Source: Lonsdalea britannica (GTDB lineage: Bacteria; Pseudomonadota; Gammaproteobacteria; Enterobacterales; Enterobacteriaceae). From it: 5,182 nucleotides of DNA. A program made the translations under genes and the position numbers. The notes beneath the pieces were generated by a model that did not search any database, was not told the DNA's origin, and worked only from the letters and a program-made list of their open reading frames with translations. Below, one piece after another: positions 1 through 5,182 of the stretch; positions within the stretch are counted from its first letter, which is position 1; each line of letters begins with the position of its first letter. The DNA lies in assembly GCF_946477055.1 (NCBI RefSeq), contig NZ_CAMKXG010000249.1, positions 1 to 5,182 on the forward strand, in the 5' to 3' direction.

Positions 1-356
1 TGCGGCAGTTGCAGGCTGAAAGAGAACGGACTGTGAGAGACGAGGTCGTTGCGGGCGCTCAGCTCAGCGTGCAGCGCTGCGGTCAGTGACGTTGTCACAT
101 TCTCGGCGGGCAAAGCCGACAAATAGTTCATTGAACCTGCAGATGAGACGTCGGCCTCTGCGGCGGTCACACCGGGCGTGTAGAAATCCAAAGGCGGTGC
201 AGACAGCAAAAGTTCGAAGTCCGAAAGACGGTCAGACGTCTCTGCGCCGGAGTGGGCGTTGAGTCCCCGCGAGCGCGGCAGCGCCTTTTCTGCCGAGGGC
301 GACGAAGCCTGAGGCGATGCGGATGAGGCGGTGGCGGGCGGGAGATAGGCGCTCAT
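1..356 (-). CDS. hrpP: Type III secretion protein HrpP (SctP/YscP-like substrate-switch protein), 3' end cut by window edge
   Basis: The frame opens with ATG at 356-354 (M-S-A-Y-L-P-P-A) and stays open for 118 codons to the left edge, with no stop. The start overlaps the hrpO stop as ATGA, and AGGAG at 366-362 lies 5 bases upstream, which supports this start. The visible part is low in complexity: about 35% Ser plus Ala, many Pro, no Cys or Trp. It looks largely disordered until a more hydrophobic stretch near 93-118 ending in FSLQLP. That end may be the beginning of the FliK/YscP-type C-terminal substrate-specificity domain, most of which would lie outside the window. In Hrp1 clusters HrpP follows HrpO; it is itself secreted and governs pilus assembly and the switch to later substrates. 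Function is inferred from position and composition, since no diagnostic motif is visible. Confidence 0.8.
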   Translation of the reverse strand, partial: MSAYLPPATASSASPQASSPSAEKALPRSRGLNAHSGAETSDRLSDFELLLSAPPLDFYTPGVTAAEADVSSAGSMNYLSALPAENVTTSLTAALHAELSARNDLVSHSPFSFSLQLP

Positions 357-366
357 GATGGCTCCT
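353..366 (-). promoter_or_regulatory. hrpO/hrpP ATGA overlap with hrpP ribosome binding site
   Basis: The hrpP ATG (356-354) and hrpO TGA (355-353) form a 4-base ATGA overlap. AGGAG at 366-362, within the last hrpO codons, lies 5 bases before the ATG. This is a standard translational-coupling junction and the main support for an hrpP start here. Confidence 0.75.
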
Positions 367-769
367 GATTCAGGGTCAGTAAACATTCCAGTTTTTCGAC
401 GGCTTTTTGGCGCTGGCGCAGCCGCGCGCGCTTGTCCGTGACCTGTTGCCGTTGTTGCTGGCAGCGGGCCACGCCGTCTTCACACTGCTGTTGCTGTTGT
501 CGCAAGAGGCCGATCTGTCTCTGCGTTCGCTCGCGCTGCTGTTGCAAACTGTCCAGCGACTGCGCCTGTTCTTGCTGACGCTGGCGGAAGTCCTGCTGTT
601 GTTGCCGATAATGGGCCTGCTGCGTCTCTTTTTCCTGGCGCAGCAGGCCGAGCGCGGCTTCCTGTTGCGCCAGCGACTGCGTGGCTTCCCGCAGCTGTGA
701 TTCGGCGCGGCGCAGGCGCTGACGACGGATAGGCAGCAGCAGCTGGAGCGTAGCGTTTAGTGAAGGCAT
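353..769 (-). CDS. hrpO: Type III secretion stalk protein HrpO (SctO/YscO/FliJ-like coiled coil)
   Basis: This 138-residue protein is almost entirely predicted alpha-helical, rich in Gln (36 residues, about 26%), Arg, Leu and Glu. It lacks Trp and has no membrane segment or signal peptide. By position between hrcN and hrpP it is HrpO, the counterpart of YscO and flagellar FliJ. In those families it is an antiparallel two-helix coiled coil that inserts into the ATPase hexamer and contacts the SctV ring. The only glycines are at 41, 87 and 99, and the hairpin turn may fall near 68-76 (inferred). Three cysteines occur at 96, 103 and 129. The ATG at 769 is preceded by a strong GGAGG at 780-776 with a 6-base spacer, 30 bases after the hrcN stop. 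The TGA stop lies inside an ATGA overlap with hrpP. Family sequence conservation is very low, so the call depends on synteny, size and coiled-coil character. Confidence 0.88.
   Translation of the reverse strand: MPSLNATLQLLLPIRRQRLRRAESQLREATQSLAQQEAALGLLRQEKETQQAHYRQQQQDFRQRQQEQAQSLDSLQQQRERTQRQIGLLRQQQQQCEDGVARCQQQRQQVTDKRARLRQRQKAVEKLECLLTLNQEPS
443..604 (-). repeat. CAG/CAA-rich low-complexity segment inside hrpO
   Basis: This stretch encodes HrpO residues about 56-109. It contains repeated glutamine blocks: QQQQ at 56-59, QQQ at 76-78, QQQQQ at 91-95, and QQQ plus QQ at 104-109. The codons are a mix of CAG and CAA, seen on the plus strand as CTG/TTG runs. It is an imperfect repeat tract, not a perfect microsatellite, so polymerase slippage is possible but moderated by the codon mixing. 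It also creates a leucine-rich open frame on the opposite strand that is not a gene. Confidence 0.7.
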
Positions 770-775
770 GGCGCG

Positions 776-780
776 CCTCC
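776..780 (-). promoter_or_regulatory. Ribosome binding site of hrpO (GGAGG)
   Basis: GGAGG lies 6 bases before the hrpO ATG, in the 30-base gap after the hrcN stop. It is the strongest ribosome site in the window and fixes the hrpO start. No promoter or hairpin terminator fits in this gap. Confidence 0.8.
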
Positions 781-799
781 GGCCGTCAGCGATCGCGCA

Positions 800-2182
800 T
801 CAGACGTTGGCATAGCGGCTGACCTCGTTGAGCCGAGCGGTAATTTCCGCGAAGGTTTGCGGTTCGCGCATCGACTGTTGCAGGAAGGCGTTGATTTCCG
901 CCTGAGCGGTGACCGCTGCATCCGTCAGGGCATCGTGTCCCGGCTGGTATTCGCCGAGCCGGATCAGCATGTCCACCTGCTGATAGGCGGCCATCAGCCG
1001 TCGCAGCCCTTCGGCGTCGCTGAGGTGCGCGGTGGTGGCTACGCTGCTCATGGTGCGGCTCAAACTCATCAAAACATCGATCGCGGGATAGTGATTGCGC
1101 TCCGCCAACCGTCGCGATAGCACGATGTGGCCGTCGATGAGCGATCTCACCTCGTCCGCGACCGGATCGTTCATGGAATCCTGCTCGATCAGCACCGAGT
1201 AAAGCGTGGTGATCGCGCCCTGACGGGTTTGTCCGGCGCGTTCGACCAGCCGTGGCAGCAGGGTGTACACCGACGGCGGCAGGCCGCCGCGGCCCTGAGG
1301 TTCGCCGAGCGCCAGCCCGATTTCACGCTGTGCGCGGGCAAAACGGGTCAACGAGTCGACGATCAGCAGCACCTGTTTGCCTTCGGCCCGGAAGGCTTCC
1401 GCAATGGCGGTGGCCGTAAAGGCGGCGCGAGCGCGCTCCATACTGCTGCGATCCGAGGTCGAGCACACCAGCACGGTGCGTCGGCGCAGCGCGTCGTCCA
1501 GTTCGTGGTCGAGAAATTCGCGCAGCTCTCGGCCGCGCTCGCCGATTAGCCCGAAGACGATGGCGTCGCAGGGCGTGTTGCGGGCCAGCTCAGCGAGCAA
1601 CGTGGTTTTACCGCAGCCTGCGCCGGCAAAAATCCCGACCCGCTGGCCGCGACCCACGGTCAGCAAGCCGTCGATGGCGCGCAGCCCGGTCGGTAGCGGT
1701 TCGCTGATACAAGGGCGCTCGGTGGGCGGCGGCGCGTCGCCGATCACGGGAATGGGATTGGGGCAGTCCGTACCGGGTTCAACGAATGCCGAGCGGCTCT
1801 CCGCCGTGAGCGGTCTGCCGAAACCGTCCAATACGCTGCCCAACAGATCGTCGGATACCTGTACGCAATGCGGCTGATAGAGTGGCGTGACCACCGCACC
1901 CTGCGCGATGCCGTCCAACGCCCCTAATGCCGAGAGAAACACGTGCTGCGGACTGAAGCCGACGACTTCGGCCAGCACCTGCGTCCGATCGTGACGCTCG
2001 ATTCGGCACAGATCCCCTATTCGGGCCTGCGGCAGGCTGGACTCCAGCAGGATGCCGCTGACCCCCGTAATGCGACCCCGCAGACGGACCGGCGCGTAGT
2101 CGGCCAGATGCCGCCGCTGCGTGGCCAGCCAGCGTTCGAGCAGCGGATAGCGCCGAGGTTCGTCGGTCGATAGCATCGCCAT
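800..2182 (-). CDS. hrcN: Type III secretion system ATPase HrcN (SctN/FliI family)
   Basis: HrcN is the cytoplasmic hexameric ATPase that strips chaperones from effectors and feeds them to the export gate. At 460 residues it is full length for the family. Residues about 30-105 form the N-terminal beta barrel and about 165-380 the RecA-like core. Walker A is AGAGCGKT at 186-193, with Ala in place of the first Gly, as is usual for T3SS ATPases and FliI. The catalytic glutamate motif GERGREL starts at 214 (E215). Walker B is VLLIVDSLTRFA with D276. PAIDVLMSLS at 366-375 matches the F-type ATPase alpha/beta signature, and R376 sits where the arginine finger is expected. The cysteine in AGCGKT favours a T3SS ATPase over flagellar FliI, and the hrp neighbours agree. 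The first ATG (2182) is preferred over the second (codon 3) because AAGGTGA at 2196-2190 lies 7 bases upstream. The start overlaps the hrpQ stop by one base. Confidence 0.98.
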   Translation of the reverse strand: MAMLSTDEPRRYPLLERWLATQRRHLADYAPVRLRGRITGVSGILLESSLPQARIGDLCRIERHDRTQVLAEVVGFSPQHVFLSALGALDGIAQGAVVTPLYQPHCVQVSDDLLGSVLDGFGRPLTAESRSAFVEPGTDCPNPIPVIGDAPPPTERPCISEPLPTGLRAIDGLLTVGRGQRVGIFAGAGCGKTTLLAELARNTPCDAIVFGLIGERGRELREFLDHELDDALRRRTVLVCSTSDRSSMERARAAFTATAIAEAFRAEGKQVLLIVDSLTRFARAQREIGLALGEPQGRGGLPPSVYTLLPRLVERAGQTRQGAITTLYSVLIEQDSMNDPVADEVRSLIDGHIVLSRRLAERNHYPAIDVLMSLSRTMSSVATTAHLSDAEGLRRLMAAYQQVDMLIRLGEYQPGHDALTDAAVTAQAEINAFLQQSMREPQTFAEITARLNEVSRYANV

Positions 2183-2196
2183 TACCAGTTCACCTT
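2180..2196 (-). promoter_or_regulatory. hrpQ/hrcN TAATG overlap and hrcN ribosome binding site
   Basis: The last codon of hrpQ (TAA, 2184-2182) and the hrcN ATG (2182-2180) share one A. AAGGTGA at 2196-2190, inside the end of hrpQ, is a good Shine-Dalgarno sequence 7 bases before the ATG. The arrangement suggests termination-reinitiation coupling of the ring protein and the ATPase, and it decides in favour of the first of two nearby ATG codons. Confidence 0.75.
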
Positions 2197-3108
2197 AATC
2201 TGCTGTTTGCCGTTGAACTCGATCTGGTTGTTATCGATGCCGACCAGCCGAAGCCCCTCCACCTCATCGCCGACGAACAGGCGCCGGCCGTCGGACGTCA
2301 CGATGTTGGCCTGCGTGCCATTGGTCACCTGGATGATGCGGAACGGCAGCGTATCGCCCTTGACTCGGGTGTGATTTTCGATCGGCTGAGTGACGCGGTA
2401 ACGTTGTTGAAACCGAACCAACATCCGGTTAATCATCGGCAGCTGATCCGCCCCCAGCGCCCCGCGGAGGATAATGCGATCCGGTTGCTGAACGACTTGC
2501 ACGTTGCTCAAGTCACGGTCATTCAACATGGTTTGCAGCGTGGCGGCGGATTGAGCCGGAGAGGTTATCGGGATACGGGTATCGGTCGGCGGCGCTGATG
2601 GCATGGCCACGCTATCTTGCATCAGCCAACTGCCGGTGAGTATCACCAGCAGTCCGATGAGCAGCAGGTAGCTGCATTTCGCCCACAGCGGCAGGCGGGC
2701 TTTGGGCTCAGCGCTGGGCGTTTCGGCGGGAGCCTCGACTGGCGGCGTTGACGGCGGCGCGTCTGTTGGCTCCGGTCGGGGGACGGATGCGTTCGTCTCA
2801 AGATCCTCCTGCCACGGCGTCTCCGCGCTGACCACGCATAACCAGATGGCGCCCGCGGCGAACGGCGTTCCCGGCAATAGGGTGAGCGACGTCTCAACCG
2901 GATGGCCCTCGCTGTCGCTCACCGCGCCTTCCAGCGCGGAGAGAACCCATGCTTCCCCCTGTTTTTCCAACAGACAATGACCTTCGCGAATACCGGGGTC
3001 ATACAGCACCATATCCGCATCGTCGGCGGCGCCGATACGACATGTCAGTCCGTTTAACGGCAGGGCGGCTCCCCGATGCAGCCCGGTCAGGACGCGCAGT
3101 TCAAACAT
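2182..3108 (-). CDS. hrpQ: Type III secretion inner-membrane ring protein HrpQ (SctD/YscD family)
   Basis: This 308-residue single-pass membrane protein is the Hrp1 version of SctD, which forms the outer of the two inner-membrane rings around the export gate. Residues 1-95 look like the cytoplasmic FHA fold (short strands, CRIG near 23-26, GHCLLE near 43-48). This is followed by a proline-rich linker with 11 Pro in residues 110-140. One hydrophobic helix lies at about 145-163, preceded by basic residues (KARLPLWAK), which fits a cytoplasmic N-terminus. The periplasmic part, 164-308, has a ring-building-like segment (about 183-245) and a beta-rich tail ending in KVNW. The ATG at 3108 is 15 bases after the hrcV stop, with GAAGG or AGAAG as a weak ribosome site. 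The TAA at 2184-2182 overlaps the hrcN start. Identification rests on topology and position more than on sequence motifs, because SctD proteins diverge strongly. Confidence 0.92.
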   Translation of the reverse strand: MFELRVLTGLHRGAALPLNGLTCRIGAADDADMVLYDPGIREGHCLLEKQGEAWVLSALEGAVSDSEGHPVETSLTLLPGTPFAAGAIWLCVVSAETPWQEDLETNASVPRPEPTDAPPSTPPVEAPAETPSAEPKARLPLWAKCSYLLLIGLLVILTGSWLMQDSVAMPSAPPTDTRIPITSPAQSAATLQTMLNDRDLSNVQVVQQPDRIILRGALGADQLPMINRMLVRFQQRYRVTQPIENHTRVKGDTLPFRIIQVTNGTQANIVTSDGRRLFVGDEVEGLRLVGIDNNQIEFNGKQQIKVNW

Positions 3109-3123
3109 GGTTCTTCTGCCTTC
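3109..3123 (-). promoter_or_regulatory. hrcV-hrpQ spacer with weak ribosome binding site for hrpQ
   Basis: The 15-base gap reads GAAGGCAGAAGAACC on the coding strand just before the hrpQ ATG. Candidate Shine-Dalgarno cores are GAAGG (10 bases before the ATG) and AGAAG (closer). Neither is a full consensus, so hrpQ translation may depend partly on ribosomes finishing hrcV. The gap is too short for a promoter or terminator. Confidence 0.55.
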
Positions 3124-5182
3124 TTATGTATGAGCGGTGGCGGTCATATCATGCAGGTCGATACGGCCCACGACGTTGATAGACAGGTATGACTCCAGCT
3201 CGGTGAATGACAGCACCGGCAGAGGGTGAAATTCGTCCTGTACCAGCGCACGAAGCGGACTGCGTAAATCCTGCGCCACCAGCAGCAGGGACGACAGCGG
3301 CTCGGTCGGCGGAAAGCAGTCCCGCAGCTGAGTCAGCAGCGCGGCGGCATCATGCTGCGCCAACGCGAAAAATGTGTCGTTCTGCGTTTGGCGCAGGGCG
3401 TCGCGCAGTAGCTCCTCCGTCTCTGGCGTCAATAACCAGACGGACAGGCAGTCGTCCCGGCTGTATTGGTGACAGATTTGCGCTTTTAATTGCAGACGAA
3501 CGTAATCCGTCAGCGCGTTAACGTCGCGCTCATGCTGGCCAACCTCGATCAACGCTTCCGCTATCGGGCGCACCGCGCGCAACGGTATGCGTTCGCCAGC
3601 CAGCTTTTGCAGCACGCTGGCGAAACGGGAGAGCGGCATAATGCGCTGCAGCTCCTGCGCCAGTTCAGGCTGTTCGCTCTCGAGCCAGCCGAGAATGGAC
3701 TTGGTCTCCTGCAAGCCGATGAATTGAGCCGCGCTCCGGTGGATGGCGTTCTCCATCCGCGCGAGAATCAGCGCCTCCTCTGTCTGGCGAGCCAACGTAT
3801 CGTGTTGCAACAATGGATGATCGGCGGGCAGCCACAGCCAGTGCGCTTCGTCGCGGGCGGGATGGCCGGCGGACAACGCCGTATCATCAAGGGATTCCGG
3901 CGGCACCTCATGACGGGCGACTGCCTGATGGGCGGTCCCGAAGGTGGCGCGCAGCAGGGGGATTTCATACACGCAGAATTGAAACTCGTCCTGTGCGATG
4001 TCTGGGGTGAATTCAATATCGAATGAGGGCAGCGTAAAGCCGAACTGGTACACCAGCCGGTTGCGCAGCCGACGAATATCCTGCACCAGCAGTGCGGCAT
4101 GCTGAGCGTTGCGGCACTCGGCGTGGAAACGCAGCAGGTAGGCGCGCGTGGGGTTGAAGCGGCGCAGATCCTGATAGCCGTTCTGCTCTGCGGGCAGGTT
4201 GTCCGCCGCCAGCGCATGGCATTCAGCCAGACCGAGCTGCTTGACCCGCCACAGCTGAAAAAGTCCGCTGGACAGGGAGAGCAGGCTGATGATCAGGAAG
4301 ACCATGGTCGGCATGCCCGGCAGTAGCGCAAAGCCGAACATGCCGATGGCGGAGATAATCCAGGCCTTAGGCTGACTGGTCAGCTGCTCGGCGATCTCAC
4401 GGCCGATGTTGTTATCCACCTTTTGCCCGTCGGCGGAAACGCGCGTGATGATCATCCCGGCGGTCAGGGAGATCAGCAACGCCGGGATCTGCGCGATCAG
4501 GCCGTCGCCGATGGTCAGCACCGAGTAAACGTGCATGGCGTCGCCCGCCGCCATATGGTGCTGCATGACCCCAATGGCGAAGCCGCCGATCATGTTGATG
4601 AATACGATGACCAAACTGGCGATCGCGTCGCCTTTGACGAACTTCATCGCGCCGTCCATCGCCCCGAACAACTGGCTCTCTTTAGTGAGATTTTCGCGCC
4701 GCTGGCGGGCCTGCTGAGCGTCAATCAACCCGGCGCGCAGGTCGCTGTCGATGGACATCTGTTTGCCCGGCATCGCATCCAGCGTAAAACGAGCCGCCAC
4801 TTCGGCCACGCGCTCTGATCCTTTGGTGATCACCAGAAAGTTCACCACCGTCAGGATCAGGAAGATCACCAGACCGACCGCCAGATTGCCGCCGACGACA
4901 AAGTTGCCGAAGGCCTCTACCACGTGGCCCGCATCCTGTTGCAGCAGAATCTGCCGGGTCGTCGAGATAGACAGGGCCAGTCGAAACATGGTGGTCAACA
5001 GCAGCACGGCGGGAAAGGTCGAAAAGGCCAACGGCTTGGGCAGATACATCGCCAGTACGATCAGCAGCGAAGAGATGCAGATGTTAAAGGCGATCAGGAC
5101 ATCAATCAGCCCCGTCGGCAGGGGAATGATCATCATGAAGACGATGGCCATCACAATGACCGCGCCCACGATTTCCGAACGC
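3124..5182 (-). CDS. hrcV: Type III secretion export gate protein HrcV (SctV/FlhA family), 5' end cut by window edge
   Basis: HrcV is the large inner-membrane export gate of the Hrp injectisome. It forms a nonameric ring whose cytosolic part docks chaperone-substrate complexes. Numbering from the GTG at 5169, residues 1-308 hold about eight hydrophobic segments (near 4-20, 22-43, 50-69, 94-115, 182-202, 221-242, 270-284, 287-305). The cytosolic loop at 120-143 (nt 4741-4812) matches the full FHIPEP family signature, including the EVAARFTLD and MPGKQM cores. Residues about 320-681 are the soluble C-terminal domain that forms the ring. The GTG at 5169 is not the real start: the frame stays open upstream through Arg-Ser-Glu-Ile to the edge, and SctV proteins normally begin some 10-20 residues before this point. 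The stop is TAA at 3126-3124, and hrpQ follows after 15 bases. The group I Hrp assignment rests on gene order. No truncation or frameshift is seen inside the gene. Confidence 0.97.
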   Translation of the reverse strand, partial: RSEIVGAVIVMAIVFMMIIPLPTGLIDVLIAFNICISSLLIVLAMYLPKPLAFSTFPAVLLLTTMFRLALSISTTRQILLQQDAGHVVEAFGNFVVGGNLAVGLVIFLILTVVNFLVITKGSERVAEVAARFTLDAMPGKQMSIDSDLRAGLIDAQQARQRRENLTKESQLFGAMDGAMKFVKGDAIASLVIVFINMIGGFAIGVMQHHMAAGDAMHVYSVLTIGDGLIAQIPALLISLTAGMIITRVSADGQKVDNNIGREIAEQLTSQPKAWIISAIGMFGFALLPGMPTMVFLIISLLSLSSGLFQLWRVKQLGLAECHALAADNLPAEQNGYQDLRRFNPTRAYLLRFHAECRNAQHAALLVQDIRRLRNRLVYQFGFTLPSFDIEFTPDIAQDEFQFCVYEIPLLRATFGTAHQAVARHEVPPESLDDTALSAGHPARDEAHWLWLPADHPLLQHDTLARQTEEALILARMENAIHRSAAQFIGLQETKSILGWLESEQPELAQELQRIMPLSRFASVLQKLAGERIPLRAVRPIAEALIEVGQHERDVNALTDYVRLQLKAQICHQYSRDDCLSVWLLTPETEELLRDALRQTQNDTFFALAQHDAAALLTQLRDCFPPTEPLSSLLLVAQDLRSPLRALVQDEFHPLPVLSFTELESYLSINVVGRIDLHDMTATAHT

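Noticed and set aside
407..700. Leucine-rich plus-strand frame that resembles a membrane protein
   Set aside because: The leucines come from CTG/TTG triplets complementary to the CAG/CAA glutamine codons of hrpO, so the hydrophobicity is a by-product.
770..799. Two 8-base palindromes (GGCGCGCC at 770-777 and GCGATCGC at 789-796) in the hrcN-hrpO gap, considered as operator or terminator
   Set aside because: They are separate short palindromes with no loop and no following T-run. Such words occur by chance in GC-rich DNA, and the first overlaps the ribosome-site spacer.
1127..1549. Plus-strand open frame of 140 codons opposite hrcN
   Set aside because: It lies wholly antisense to the conserved ATPase core, has no convincing ribosome site or recognisable motif, and its composition follows from the GC-rich hrcN codons.
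1377..1877. Plus-strand open frame of 166 codons opposite hrcN, rich in Ser, Arg and Pro
   Set aside because: The biased composition is typical of a shadow frame, and it overlaps another antisense frame on the same strand.
800..2182. Flagellar origin (FliI with FliJ, FliK and FlhA) as an alternative reading of the cluster
   Set aside because: The order FlhA-like, SctD-like ring protein, ATPase, FliJ-like, FliK-like does not occur in flagellar operons. The AGCGKT Walker A and the single-pass FHA-like protein indicate a T3SS of the Hrp1 type.
3109..3123. Possible HrpL-type (hrp box) promoter between genes
   Set aside because: I see no GGAACC-like element with a properly spaced CCAC element in this or the other gaps. 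The gaps are 30 bases or less, so the operon promoter is probably upstream of the window.
3490..4026. Plus-strand open frame of 178 codons opposite hrcV
   Set aside because: It is antisense to the conserved cytosolic domain of HrcV, with no domain or operon context. Long antisense frames are expected in GC-rich coding DNA.

Overview
This window is an internal piece of a plant-pathogen type III secretion (T3SS) cluster of the Hrp-Hrc group I (Hrp1) type. All five genes lie on the minus strand, in the transcribed order hrcV - hrpQ - hrcN - hrpO - hrpP. This order is the classic one of the hrpJ/hrcV operon in Erwinia, Pectobacterium, Dickeya, Pantoea and Pseudomonas syringae. The sequence is GC-rich with G/C-rich wobble positions. 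The proteins read to me as enterobacterial, most likely Pectobacteriaceae (Dickeya, Brenneria or Lonsdalea type), but genus is an inference from gene order and protein character only.

Layout from high to low coordinate, which is the direction of transcription: hrcV (SctV export gate) enters from the right edge with its extreme N-terminus missing and ends at 3124. After 15 bases comes hrpQ (SctD, inner-membrane ring; 3108-2182). Its stop codon overlaps the start of hrcN (SctN, secretion ATPase; 2182-800) as TAATG. A 30-base gap with a strong GGAGG ribosome site leads to hrpO (SctO, coiled-coil stalk; 769-353). The hrpO stop overlaps the start of hrpP (SctP-like length/substrate-switch protein) by 4 bases as ATGA. 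hrpP runs off the left edge with its C-terminal domain missing. hrpP has no stop inside the window, so a stop-to-stop ORF scan misses it.

The genes work together as the cytoplasmic and inner-membrane half of the injectisome. HrpQ builds the inner-membrane ring around the export gate HrcV. The HrcN hexamer unfolds and delivers substrates below it, HrpO is the stalk linking the ATPase to the HrcV cytosolic ring, and HrpP controls when export switches from early pilus substrates to later ones. No HrpL-type promoter, terminator, RNA gene, mobile element or CRISPR array is visible. The tight spacing indicates one polycistronic transcript whose promoter lies upstream, beyond the right edge.

I looked for a new system on both strands and did not find one. 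The plus-strand open frames are shadows of the hrp genes. The observations most worth a second look are the extreme glutamine content and CAG/CAA repetitiveness of hrpO, the two coupled gene junctions, and the disordered, fast-evolving parts of HrpP and HrpQ.
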